DNA of 64,000 nt from the NCBI GenBank assembly GCA_963691815.1, contig OY829667.1, positions 22,456,587-22,520,586 of the forward strand, written 5' to 3'. The position numbers were made by a program, and so were the translations under genes. Each line of letters starts with the position of its first letter. The stretch's first letter is position 1. The notes below the pieces were generated by a model that was not told where the DNA came from, ran no database searches, and saw only the letters and a program-made list of their open reading frames with translations. Below are positions 45,701-53,600 of this stretch, piece after piece. The stretch comes from Echiichthys vipera (lineage: Eukaryota; Chordata; Actinopteri; Perciformes; Trachinidae).

Positions 45701-47829
45701 AGTCAATAAAATGAAAATGTAGTCGTTCCAACATGTATAAAAAAAGAAAGGTAATTTTTAATTGAAATGAGCATCCAGACAATGATGCACAAGACAAAAA
45801 TATTTTTTTGACCGGTTCATATTTTGAGAAATGATGTGAAATTTTAGCAGTGGCGAGTACACTAGTGTGTTGTCTGGTATGCTGTTTCATTCGTCCCGCA
45901 TATCTGTTTTAAATGTGGGGCGTTTGAAACAAATGTCAACTGACGTTTAGTTAAAACAGCGTGATCATCTGACTTATAACTAAGAGAATACACATGTGAA
46001 TCCTTAATCAAATGATACAATTATTTGTATACCTAAGGTCATCTTTGAAAAAGACGTTTAACTGAAAAGTGTTTTAATCGACCCAGCTCTCCCCTATTGC
46101 AGTGCGATTTGTTTGATAAGTTTCAGTTTTGTTTTTACTGTTAGGAGTGGAGCATCTTTCCAAACAATTTCACAGAGATCCTTTATTATTTTGTACGAGA
46201 AGATGATTCACTCCTACAAAAAACAGCCCCCCCCAACGCTGTAAACCTGGGGGAAACACTGTATTGACTATGATGACAATTCATGTTTTCTGTTACTCAA
46301 CAGCTGCCTGAAAGCTTGTTTTATCAGCTTGTAAATAGCTAAGAAAATAAAAAATCCCTTAACATACCCTGAGTTTGTATTTTCATTCATTCATTTAATT
46401 CACATTTGCAGTAACACAAAAAAAAAGAATGATAAGAGGATCTGTGAGCATGTTATAGAAGACAGCTGTGCAGGACCGTGGTGTATGTTGGGAGCGGACA
46501 TCTTACCTGCTACCGTTCTCCTGCTGGGAGAATGGGGGTGTCTTTGACTGATTCTCTGCTTCTCTGGCCAAAAGCCTGACCTCTGACACCTTCACAGCAA
46601 ATGATTTCAAATCAAAGAGTCCACTGGATGAATCTGGTACTGGACGTTGTTGTAAGTGACAGTTAGAATCTCAGTGAGCCTACCTTTTCATCTCCCCACT
46701 GGAAGAAATTGCAGTCTTTTCTGTCTCTACAGGCAGAGCAGGCATAAAACGTCCTGCCCTTTTCACCTCCTTTACCAACTTTCTGAAACAGCAGGGTTGG
46801 ACCTGGCAAAAAACACGGGACATGCATGTTATTCTGCCGGGAGGGACTTCATGAGGTGAGCTCAACTCTGTGGAAATCATGTCCAATTTGAATTTAGAAC
46901 CCTAAACGCTGACATAAACACTCACAACAGAATGAGTAGACATTTTAGGTTAATGAGATGGGGTGTCAGCAACATAATTAAATATTAGGTTATGATACTA
47001 GTCCAGTCATTTTATGAAAACAATTTGAACAAACTGCAACAGAAGCAAACTCAACTGATTTTGTAACCTCAATGTGTCCTGAGTAAGGGACATGAAAAAT
47101 CCCAAATAGAAGTCCCAATAATAGTCCTTCTTCCTGCAGCCTTTTATTAATGCTCATAGACTAAATGGGTTCATTCAGACATTAACATCAACTCTTTTAC
47201 CCTTATATGTCAAGAATCCATTTTCACCAGGCTATACCCAATGTTAAGATATGTTGTGGTATTTATGAAAATTAACACATACGTAAATAGATTATGCCCC
47301 GTTGTCCCACTTGAAAAAAAATTGTAATACATTTTCTGTTTATCTTGATGTAAGTAATCAACGCGGTAATTCTCATGGTGATATCTGAAGGTTATTTTTC
47401 CCTATTCACGTGAGAAAAATGATGAATAGCCGACGAATGCATTTTTTTCCCTTACTGACTATTGAGGATACAAAATCAGCTGAGTTTGTTCCTGTTGTAA
47501 TTTGTTCAACGTTGAACCCTATTTTGTCTTAAAACGACTGGACCATACGTTATTCACATGATCTATTTCTGTCAAATGACTTGGAGTAGAAAGCCATTGT
47601 CGGTGATATTTTACTGCAATACGAGCTTTTTTGTGTAGTGTGTCCATAGGCCACAGACTAACTGATCTAATGTGATAGGGTTTAACGTGTGTACACAGAG
47701 GACATGTTGTTTGGCTGCACTGTTGTGTCCTTAAGACTCACCGTGCGGACAACATGGAGCTGTTTTACCATCCTCTGGAAAAATGACCTCTATTCCAAAA
47801 GTTTCGTCGTTAGCCTCGGTCACATCCAT
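19836..47829 (-). CDS. zcchc4: zcchc4, 28S rRNA N6-adenosine methyltransferase, 13 exons
   Basis: CDS exons, 5' to 3' on the minus strand: 47829-47742, 46802-46684, 46589-46507, 44916-44644, 44448-44368, 35532-35460, 35380-35230, 34751-34648, 23061-22940, 20591-20516, 20433-20382, 20226-20079, 19959-19836. All joints use GT-AG and keep one frame of 1494 nt (497 aa). Vertebrate ZCCHC4 is of similar length. Domains seen: GRF-type zinc finger (about residues 27-65, YACSACRDRKDCNFFQW), a C2H2-like region (FCQDCQ, about 111-116), and the methyltransferase core with catalytic DPPF at 262-265. A Cys/His-rich block (about 375-425), a CCHC knuckle (CFNCGSLEHKRKGC, 434-447) and a basic tail follow. The family methylates one adenosine in 28S rRNA in the nucleolus, acting on translation. 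Exon 4 could instead begin at 44910, also in frame. Exon 7 uses a weak donor (GTCAAT). The gene looks intact despite introns full of transposons. Confidence 0.95.
21050..21860. repeat. Two direct copies of one AT-rich repeat in zcchc4 intron 9
   Basis: Positions about 21050-21275 and 21650-21860 share GGGCTTTTGAGACTTACAGC, AAAAAGTCTGATA.TAAAAC, a TAAATTAAAGGGAACC block, and a following TTTTCTGTCAT...ATGTTTGG segment. They diverge moderately. They look like two insertions, or a tandem copy, of one MITE-type family. A third related piece is near 22060-22100. Confidence 0.6.
22105..22576 (-). mobile_element. Second, reversed copy of the GGGCG-TIR MITE
   Basis: Read on the minus strand this follows the order of 9748-10225. 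It shares CATGCGCGGACATTTAA, AAAGGTTCACGTTG.TGTGATGC (on the plus strand) and CACTTGCCC near the end. The right half beyond the palindrome is absent. It ends CCCTTA at 22576, corresponding to the TIR of the first copy. Confidence 0.75.
23640..25914. repeat. 60-bp minisatellite in zcchc4 intron 8
   Basis: About 27 units follow a 60-bp consensus containing AAAATTCAGATTAAACTAAA and GAGGAGGGAGTTAGCTAACG. Some units carry a five-base TAAAG extension. The array is split by a DNA transposon at 23931-24535. Units differ by scattered substitutions and small indels. One piece (about 25123-25143) is inverted. A block near 24580-24720 recurs 792 bp later. Confidence 0.9.
23931..24535. mobile_element. MITE inserted in the minisatellite
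   Basis: The left end, TAGGGATGCTCGATATTGGC followed by repeated CGATAT motifs, is a recognisable MITE terminus. The right end (CATCGGTTGTAAAAACCCAA...) is not a clean inverted copy, so that side is decayed or rearranged. No transposase is present. Confidence 0.6.
26186..26391. repeat. (GGAT)n / (GATA)n compound microsatellite
   Basis: Tandem TGGA units from 26186 pass into TAGATGGA, then pure GATA units, with short CACA interruptions. Long apparent open frames on the minus strand here are repeat translation only. Confidence 0.95.
26396..26665 (-). mobile_element. L2-like LINE fragment, RT start fused to 3' tail
   Basis: On the minus strand the RT block reads CGVSQGSILGPILFLLYLLP at about 26660-26595. 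After decayed sequence it joins a 3' tail with AATGTGCTCTATAAATAAAG ending at 26396. Most of the RT and C-terminus are deleted. Confidence 0.7.
27018..27881 (+). pseudogene. L1 ORF1 protein (coiled coil, RRM, CTD), disrupted
   Basis: The first 174 codons, from the ATG in AACATGTCC, encode a basic N-terminus, then a heptad-rich coiled coil (about residues 55-130: LMERKFTELHSTLDKL, LENKLAELEKKVKILTDRAE). The start of the RNA-recognition motif follows (ENRSRRDNIRIMGLKEGTEG). An in-frame TAG at 27540-27542 interrupts the frame at a conserved position just before IDRAHRALGPP. A frameshift follows within about 70 bp. The C-terminal domain is still readable to 27881 (YIRQDLSPQVREARRQFN, GLRFQMRYPANLCFTLDG). 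ORF1p is the RNA-binding chaperone of L1 particles. This copy cannot make a full protein as read. Confidence 0.9.
27882..28522 (+). other. L1 inter-ORF spacer
   Basis: A 641-bp region between ORF1 and ORF2 with no coding similarity I can see. It is long compared with the short spacer of mammalian L1 and is T-rich around 28060-28095 and 28300-28450. Confidence 0.7.
28523..32384 (+). pseudogene. L1 ORF2 (endonuclease and reverse transcriptase), frameshifted
   Basis: The endonuclease starts at the ATG at 28523 (LKIVSLNVKGINHVIKCQKI, FLQETHL, LLGGDLNCAFNP). It loses frame in a C tract at about 28979-28993 and resumes at about 29005 (SRIDYFLSS, FLSDHSPISVTI). The linker leads to GGKAPGPDGFGPEFYKTF near 29920. 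A second frameshift occurs in a C tract at about 30036-30045. The RT then reads open to 31978: SYRPISLIPVDSKILSKLLA, LDAEKAFDRVEW, GVRQGCPLSPLLFALALEPL, and catalytic YADD at about 30617. A third frameshift lies in a short ACCAAGT tandem duplication (about 31908-31935), and the C-terminal part runs to the stop at 32384. Domain order and length are complete for L1 ORF2. Confidence 0.92.
33198..33242. repeat. (TTA)n microsatellite
   Basis: About 15 uninterrupted TTA units inside the hAT-type element. Confidence 0.95.
33679..33840. repeat. (TG)n-rich microsatellite block
   Basis: A pure TG run at about 33679-33712 is followed by repeated GTGTGAGAGAGACTAGCGTG-type units and GCGC interruptions. 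Confidence 0.85.
35968..36014 (+). promoter_or_regulatory. Putative promoter and 5' UTR exon of the nested SPRY gene
   Basis: A TATA-like TATTTAAGG (about 35968) is followed about 30 bp later by a purine-rich segment ending GACCTCAG directly before a consensus donor (GTAAGA at 36015). The next acceptor, a T-rich tract ending TTCAG at 36463, precedes the first ATG of the nested gene. Transcription start and exon left edge are inferred. Confidence 0.35.
36473..43755 (+). CDS. Coiled-coil B30.2/SPRY protein, TRIM-like, nested in zcchc4 intron 5
   Basis: Exons: 36473-36673, 41569-41664, 41803-42039, 42128-42147, 42250-42380, 43157-43755. All introns are GT-AG and one frame of 1284 nt (427 aa) is kept. 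Lengths 96, 237, 20 and 131 bp followed by a single B30.2 exon are the pattern of TRIM genes after their RING/B-box exon. Residues about 68-228 form an amphipathic coiled coil (EQLSKQMEELQAERYKTEAH, RQTRTRLDQVLKSWKHHQDH). Residues 229-427 are PRY/SPRY (SYWEVDV near 287, VGVWLNYDKGQLMFYNSD near 355). The first coding exon has one Cys and no zinc motif, so RING and B-box are absent. Such domains bind partners or RNA, often in innate immunity; function here is unknown. Alternatively translation starts at 41536, upstream of exon 2 and in frame (371 aa). The first exon is the least certain part. Confidence 0.75.
37400..37493 (-). repeat. Solo end of a Tc1-like element
   Basis: ATGATTTTAGCAAATGGCTG... 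to GGGGTCTGAATACTTTCCGT followed by ACCCACTG and TA is one terminal inverted repeat of a Tc1 family common in fish (starts CAGTGGGTACGGAAAG when reversed). The opposite end and the transposase are absent. Confidence 0.7.
37765..39395 (-). mobile_element. Complete Tc1-like transposon with 216-bp TIRs
   Basis: The element runs CAGTGCCTTGCGAAAGTATT... to the inverted copy and is flanked by TA on both sides (37763-37764, 39396-39397). The left (37765-37980) and right (39181-39395) inverted repeats are about 216 and 215 bp and differ at only a handful of positions. Each contains an outer and an inner TATTCGGCCCCCTTG-type direct repeat, the IR/DR arrangement known from Sleeping Beauty-type elements. 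It encloses an unbroken transposase frame. Confidence 0.95.
37985..39004 (-). CDS. Tc1-like transposase, intact 339-codon frame
   Basis: The frame opens with MKTKEHTRQVRDTVVEKF and ends at GGATKY without stops or shifts, the normal length for Tc1 transposases (about 340 aa). An N-terminal helix-turn-helix (about residues 10-50, KKISQALNISRSTVQAII) is followed by a GRPR-like basic motif (PRPGRPSKL, 55-63). A second helix-turn-helix covers about 75-110 (VHRTTVSRALHKSGL). The catalytic triad is D152 (WSDET), D243 (QQDNDPKH) and E278 (PIENLW), with 34 residues between the last two (DD34E). A glycine-rich box (VKHGGGSIMVWACF) lies at 184-197. Transposases of this family cut and paste the element into TA sites. 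Whether it is expressed or active cannot be told from sequence. Confidence 0.95.
   Translation of the reverse strand: MKTKEHTRQVRDTVVEKFKAGFGYKKISQALNISRSTVQAIILKWKEYQTTANLPRPGRPSKLSSQTRRRPIRDAAKRPMITLDELQITTAEVGESVHRTTVSRALHKSGLYGRVARRKPFLKDIHKKSHLKFATSHLGDTPNMWKKVLWSDETKVELFGHNAKRYVWRKSNTAHHPEHTIPTVKHGGGSIMVWACFSSAQTGKMATIDGKMDGAKYRTILEENLLESAKDLRLGRRFIFQQDNDPKHKAKSTMEWFTNRHIQVLEWPSQSPDLNPIENLWKELKTAVHKRSPSNLTELELFCKEEWARIPVSRCAKLIETYPKPLAAVIAAKGGATKY
40150..40417. repeat. Tandem repeat, 4 x about 67 bp
   Basis: Four head-to-tail units start near 40150, 40217, 40284 and 40350. Each contains AGAATAAGGCAAAAGAAAAG and GTCCTTACAGGGACAAACTT with a few differences. Short frames inside it are repeat translation. 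Confidence 0.9.
40529..41116. mobile_element. hAT-type MITE with CAGGGGTG termini
   Basis: The left end CAGGGGTGAAAGG and the right end CCTTCACCCCTG are inverted. Flanking octamers AGTGTGAG (40521-40528) and AGTGTTAG (41117-41124) differ by one base, consistent with an 8-bp hAT target duplication. It is 588 bp long without transposase. It lies in the first coding intron of the nested SPRY gene. Confidence 0.8.
42528..42898 (+). mobile_element. tRNA-derived SINE with an RTE/Rex3-like 3' tail
   Basis: The 5' part holds a consensus pol III A box (TGGTGTAGTGG, 42534-42544) and a B box (GGTTCGCATCC, 42578-42588) 33 bp apart, so the head derives from a tRNA. The body includes GTTTGCATGTTCTCCCCGTG and CCTCCCACAGTCCAAAGACA blocks. 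The 3' end (about 42840-42898) reads CGCGACCCCGACCCCGGGAT then AAGCGGTTGAAGATGA and tandem AATG units. That closely matches the end of the Rex3-like LINE copies. It lies in intron 5 of the nested SPRY gene, sense orientation. Confidence 0.85.
43756..44367. other. 3' flank of the nested SPRY gene and zcchc4 intron 5 edge
   Basis: No AATAAA is apparent close to the SPRY stop codon, so its 3' UTR end cannot be placed. No other gene seen. Confidence 0.4.
45109..46096. mobile_element. Non-autonomous DNA transposon in zcchc4 intron 3
   Basis: The left end TAGGGGGAGAGCCGGTACGA and the inverted right end (ATCGACCCAGCTCTCCCCTA) match at about 17 of 20 positions. The 988-bp interior is AT-rich and non-coding. 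The superfamily is undecided because no clear target-site duplication was found. Confidence 0.65.
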
Positions 47830-47919
47830 GTCGTTGACCACACACAGTTAATAAACTTGTAAACTGTTCAACACATCCATACAAGCATGTGCGGAAGCCG
47901 CACTGCAGTCGCGCAGATT

Positions 47920-47927
47920 TGACGTCA
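47920..47927 (-). promoter_or_regulatory. zcchc4: CRE palindrome upstream of zcchc4
   Basis: TGACGTCA, a perfect cAMP-response element bound by CREB/ATF factors, lies 91 bp upstream of the zcchc4 start codon. It sits in a GC-richer stretch (GCGGAAGCCGCACTGCAGTC just downstream also has an Ets-like GGAAG). The position fits a TATA-less housekeeping promoter. Confidence 0.55.
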
Positions 47928-48009
47928 TGGGCATACTGTCGCATTAAAAAAAACCCTCATTGGTCATAAACAAACAGAGCAGAGTCTGTTATGCACAAAC
48001 AGACTAAAA

Positions 48010-49245
48010 AAGACCAAATATATTTTTAACAATTGGCTTCAAAGGGACTTGTCTGTCATAGGTAGGGTTCTTCTCTCTAAAGCAGAAGGCTTGTCTTGCT
48101 TTGTATATCCAGCATTGTCTCTATTAAATGAACCAATTACCACATAAGTCAATACATTTGTTCAGACTTCATCTGGAAAAATAAACCACATAAACTCAAA
48201 AAAAGTTTACTCTCCAACAAAAAGGTCTTGAAGTCCTGGATTTTATCAACACTATCAATAGGCTACCTTTAAGGTAAACTAGTTAAGAAAGTGTCTCAGA
48301 AACCCTGACTCTATCTGGTTTTTAATCCCAAACTACATCTTTAATAAAATTGTAAGGTCTTTCCTTTCTTTAGCAATGCATTTTTACCCAATAGATTACC
48401 AATCAAACTATCAAAATTTCATCAACAAACCCTCCTAGCATGGAAGCTGGCTTTTGTCGACAGTTTCTCACCCCATAAGGCTTTCCTCTGGAATAATAGC
48501 AATATTCTTTTAAGAAACAAATCCCTATTCTTTCTAAAATGGTTTGAAAGAGATAGCATTCATATTCTCGATCTTTTTGATAATGCTGGTAATATGTTAT
48601 CTTATAAACGTTTTATGTCTGTGAGCGGTTCTCTTGTTCCCTCCAGAGCATTTATATCTGTAACTCGTGCTATTCCAATAGAGTTCATTCAACTTAGAAA
48701 GAAACACTTGAGTTTCAGTGAATATAAAACAAGTCAGCCTGTTCTGAAAGGATCAAAGGATCAATAGAGTTTCAAAGGATCAATAGAGTTGGGCATATAG
48801 GCAAGTTTTACTCGAGGTCCTTAATAGAGGACATAAACTGCACCCCACAAATATACCAGTTAGTAGTATTATTGCTAAGTTAAAGGTGTAAATGATTCCT
48901 GCACTTTTTGTAAAATTAATCCAGAAACAGTCACATCTGTTTTTATTTTATTGTGATATATCTATGATGATGAAACTAACTCTGTCTACTCTCTGGCCCT
49001 TAAAATGTTTTTTGCTACTATGTTAACCCAGAAGATAATGCTCTTGAACACCTGTTGAACTTTGTTATCCTATACGTGAAATTCTTTATCCACAATCAAA
49101 AATTTGCAAAATCTGTACCTAAATTTGCTCCTTTCCTCCTGGAACTAAGCTCTTTGCTTAAATTTTATACATTACTGAGTCAGTATGAAAAGTTTGTTAT
49201 TGTCTTTTTAACATGTTCAATAAAGATTGCATGTAAAAAAAAGTT
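48010..49245 (+). mobile_element. L1 ORF2 C-terminal relic with poly(A)
   Basis: Plus-strand decayed sequence retains RDLSVIGRVLLSKAEGLSCF near 48045-48100 and, in other frames, the NKPHKLKKS-like and GLEVLDF-like regions that follow the RT in fish L1. It ends with AATAAAG near 49219 and an A run at about 49233. Many stops and frameshifts make it older than the L1 at 26889. Confidence 0.7.
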
Positions 49246-49259
49246 TTAGAAAATGGTAA

Positions 49260-49296
49260 AATATATATATATATTGTTTAACAATTTAAACATATA

Positions 49297-49378
<82 letters not shown>

Positions 49379-49425
49379 CATATAAAATGGTAAAAAATAA
49401 ATGTATATTTACATATATATACATA

Positions 49426-49464
<39 letters not shown>
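49260..49464. repeat. (TA)n-rich microsatellite
   Basis: Long TA arrays interrupted by ACATA and AAATGG units. All open frames across it are artefacts of the repeat. Confidence 0.95.
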
Positions 49465-49465
<1 letters not shown>

Positions 49466-49739
49466 TATGTATGCATAGCATCTGAATCAATTTCCGCTTG
49501 GAGCACTTAGTCGGACTGGCACACAGGGGTCGGGTTTTTGATTCCCACTCGGATGGAGATGTTCCATTTAGTCTTGAATTTTAAATTATTCCTAGACAAA
49601 ATAGTGTTTAATTAAATTAGCACAATATTGGGGTTTGTTTTGGGGTCTTTTGGCATAAAGTTATTCCCTGTGTGATTTGACCAGATACTAAAACAAATGT
49701 ACTCCTCCAGATAGAAATGCAGCTTCGACTTTTATTTTG

Positions 49740-50111
49740 AAATGTCACACCGGACATTACATACACTCTTCCGTGTATCTTGACTCTGGTCGCGTTTCTC
49801 CACCCTGCGCCCACACCCAACCTGCTCTGTCCGCCGTACAGTGAAGCAGCGCAGCCCCGCAGTGTAGGTGGGACATTGTCTTCTTAGTGCGGCTCTTTCG
49901 GGACATCTCTGCGGCATCAGCAGCCAGGGACAACCGGGCACTCTGCAGCACTCCCGTCTAAACATTTCCCTGCCTTCATTGTGCTGGCTGGCACTGAGGC
50001 GTGTGCGTTCTGCGACTGCTGGCAGCATCCATGTACTGTCAGTGTGGATGGTTCTTTACTGTGCATCATCTGACTAGAGAAGACATCTGACTGGCACCAT
50101 GAGCAGCACTG
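49740..50111 (+). CDS. Candidate first exon of an unidentified plus-strand gene
   Basis: A GC-rich stretch ends CTGGCACCATGAGCAGCACT then G, directly before a consensus donor (GTAAGAC). The ATG at 50100 has a good Kozak context (CACCATGA) and would encode MSST before splicing in phase 1. No further exon could be recognised downstream in the window, so the product is unknown. The exon lies about 2 kb from the divergent zcchc4 start. Only 12 bases would be coding; the rest is 5' UTR. The left edge is a guess. Confidence 0.3.
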
Positions 50112-50383
50112 GTAAGACCTCTTTATTGTAGATACGCAGGCTTTCCTCCTGCACTGGGTCCTTTTTAGTCCAAGAAACCATCCCAATAATACTTGAATAT
50201 TCATATAGGGCCTTCAATAGGAGTCTTCAGTTTATATACACAATGTGTCAGCTGCTTTGGCAAAGTGTTCTATGCATGAAGCATGTAGGGCCTATTTAGA
50301 ACTCTTCCTATGGGATCACAGCATCTAAATCAGGCCAGGGGCATAAAGATTGACCTTTATTTGGATCTGAACGAGCCTCCACA

Positions 50384-50605
<222 letters not shown>

Positions 50606-50818
50606 CTGGTAACAACTATATCTTATAATGTGCACCCTCATTTGTAATGGTAGTTCCAGTGCAGTTGTCTAATGTTAAGACACAGTTTCAAATGTGTCCA
50701 TGTGAAAATCAATGTCACATGGGTTAATCAGACAGAGAGCCCACGTTTGGTTTGGTGACACGTCCTACTCAACACACTCACAGAAACAGTCACACACAAT
50801 CGGTCAAACATAAGGGCA

Positions 50819-51480
50819 GGTCAAATCAAATCAGCTTCATTTATATAGCACCTTTCATACGTATAAAAATGCAGCCCAAACTCATTTACATTTAAAGAAA
50901 AAAAAAAGAAAACACACACAGGCTACACTGATACATACCCCCCCCCCCCCCCCCAAGATAAAATGGAGTGTGGCTGAGCACTAAGTGAGTGAGGAAACAC
51001 CATCCTAAGGGGGCCATCCCCACCGAGAGCCGTCCAAGCCCACCACTACAGGGGACGCCGCCACAGAGACCACCCTGACAGATAGGGACCCATACCATGG
51101 CCATAAAGCCCTGGGTCAGAACCCAACTATCCAGGCCCAGGCAACCCCCCATCACGGCACCCCTGCAGGCAGGTGGAGGGTCCCCATGAGGAGAAAAATG
51201 GGAATCCATAGGCCCTGTGTCATCAGGAGACACGGCAATGTAGTGCTGTGTATCATCAGCGTAGCTGTGTTAATTGATGCCATGTCCATCCTGATGACGT
51301 CCTTAAGGGGGAGCATATATAAATTAAAAAGTACTGGACCTACATCAACCCCTGGGGCACCCCACACTTAAGTTCATGCGTTCCTGAGGAACATGTATCC
51401 ATGCTTACAAGAAACTGACGATCTGTGAGGTAAGAATAAAACCAGCTAAGAACAGTACCAGAGAGGCCCACCAGGTGTCT
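50819..51480 (-). mobile_element. L2-like LINE fragment, minus strand
   Basis: On the minus strand an RT block (DVGPVLFNLYMLPLKDVI, about 51345-51290) is followed by decayed sequence with a 15-base C run on the plus strand (50937-50954). It ends in a 3' tail with AAAGGTGCTATATAAATGAA and TTTGATTTGA at 50819. Internally deleted. Confidence 0.7.
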
Positions 51481-53600
51481 GAGTCTATTTTACAATATCA
51501 GGTCAAGTCTTGCAGCAACAACACTGTTTTTTCGACAGATGTTCCTTCCTTCATTGGACCTGAGCTCTGCATGAAAGCTGTGATGTAATTACTGTAAGGG
51601 GGGTCAAATGGGATTTTTTTTCTGTTTATTTTACTGGCTGCAGTAGCTGCAGTGCCGCGTTACTGCAGCTACTGCAGTTTAAAGTCTTCTTCAATACAGA
51701 ATGCCTTTCATTTAGTAACTTATGATCCTATTTAGAGTAAAATAGACCATAAAGCAGCGGATGCTTTAGGGCGGGGCTGCACGGCCACCTGTCAATCAGG
51801 ATGTGTGTAAACATAGTTGTACAGTATGTGTATCCATGTCGCTGTGGACATTAAAATAGCCGTCACTTGTTTTTGGGTGTTGTCTGTGTTAAAGTCTCAG
51901 GACTTTGACCCTCTCACTGTGTTTTCACTTCATCACACTTCACTGGAACATTTTGACATCTGGAAATACAGCGTTCAGTTGCACTTTGCTCACCGAGCGG
52001 CAGCAGTTAGCACTAGAGTTACAGGGTCTGTATGTCTGCAGGTGAACAGAGCCGACAACTGGAGCACGCCGCTCACCCGCCGACTAAAGTATACTGTTGA
52101 AAATTATCAAAGTTTCCCTCTTTAGTGACTAAGCGTTTAATACAGCAGCACGGCTCAATGACACTGGTTTATGTTGTGTTTCAGTTCAACCTGGAACTCG
52201 TAACTTTTTCATGGTTGGATATTTCAAGTGGAGCGAGAATAAGATGAAGCACAGAGCCGCAGGTCGGAGTAGAACTTGTGCTGCTGAGGAGAAGTTTCAG
52301 CCTCTGTACATGGAGCCTGCTTTAACCGCTGGACCACCGTCAGTTACTGTAGCAAGGCCGTCTGCTCTGGACTAGTTCATGCTCCTGCACTTTTTTCTCC
52401 AAGTATAATCTGGTTGAAATTCAGGAACAGTAAATAGTTTGTCATCATTTGGATGTTTGAGTTGGCTCGATTGATTGTAGATGTCAACTCATGCACTAAA
52501 AAACACACAAAAAAAATACTCCACCTTAACATTTCCAGTTGCTGTCAAAGAGCGGTAAAAGACTGAACAATAGCGGGGAAGGACTGAATGACAGCGGCAC
52601 TATTCATAGCGGCAGCAGTGCAAACGTGCGACACTAAAGGTTTGAACATTCATAGCAGCTCAGGAGGAGTCCTGTGCTGTTTCTGTTGCTGAGTGCAGTG
52701 ACGGAGTTAACACCAGAGACTCTGTCCAGTAAACAAAATAAAAGCGTCTCCTCCTGTGATTTCTGAACAGTCAGGAAGCCGAAGCAGGAAAAGCTCAAAC
52801 TGAGCTGCTGTAAGATATTTAATTGAGTTTTCTTTTAGTCAAATGCTCTGAATGAATTTAAGTTTTCCCTGGTAAACAGTTAACTGTTGTGTAGTGTGTG
52901 TCTAGAGCTTTTATTGTGAAAGGTCAGAACGGAAAAACTGAAGCTATCTCCGTTGCCTTTGTCGATGTTGAAAGTTAAATCGTTTTCCTGATCCAAAGAT
53001 GAATGAGGTCTAGCAGCAGACCTTTGTGGTTTTATAATCCTAATAAGTAAACTAACAACCTGGTTGGCTGATGTTTTTATTTGCGGTGCGAAATAAAAAT
53101 TGGAACTGCACAACTGCAACTCGTCACATTTAAACAATTCATTATCTTCATAAGTTACAACTCTAAGGGAGAGGGGGCACATGTTGCTCGTCCTTAAAAC
53201 ATGTTCTGTCTTTAAACAGATGAGCAGTTTCAGTTTTTGCACAGATACCGCTTTGGTGACTCGTCAGCAGTCACGCTTATCGGATTTCTTCTACCTGTAA
53301 AACAACTCTACACAAATTAGCTGTTCACACTAAGGTTAGATTATATGTAAAGGCAATTGGAGTAAATATGAGATTACTTTATGCACAATTATTCTTACAT
53401 TTCCCTCCTGTTTATCACAAATTTGCTCAAATTCTCATATCACTTTTAGTCAGCCACTTTAGTCAGCTGTAGGATTATTTTCACGAGCACAAATACATTT
53501 ACACTCAGACGTTTCTTAATACTTGTCAGAGTCATAGTCTGTTGGATCAGGATACAGTTCCGGCAAATCAAAAGGAGTTTCCTTGTCGTCGTCATCGTTG
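51481..53600. other. Intergenic DNA with no recognised gene
   Basis: No domain-bearing frame found. It contains an inverted repeat at 51638-51677 with 16-bp arms (CTGCAGTAGCTGCAGT). GC content is higher than in the flanking repeats at about 51950-52360. Confidence 0.4.

Noticed and set aside
49246..49506. IY-rich frames on the minus strand
   Set aside because: Translation of the TA microsatellite.
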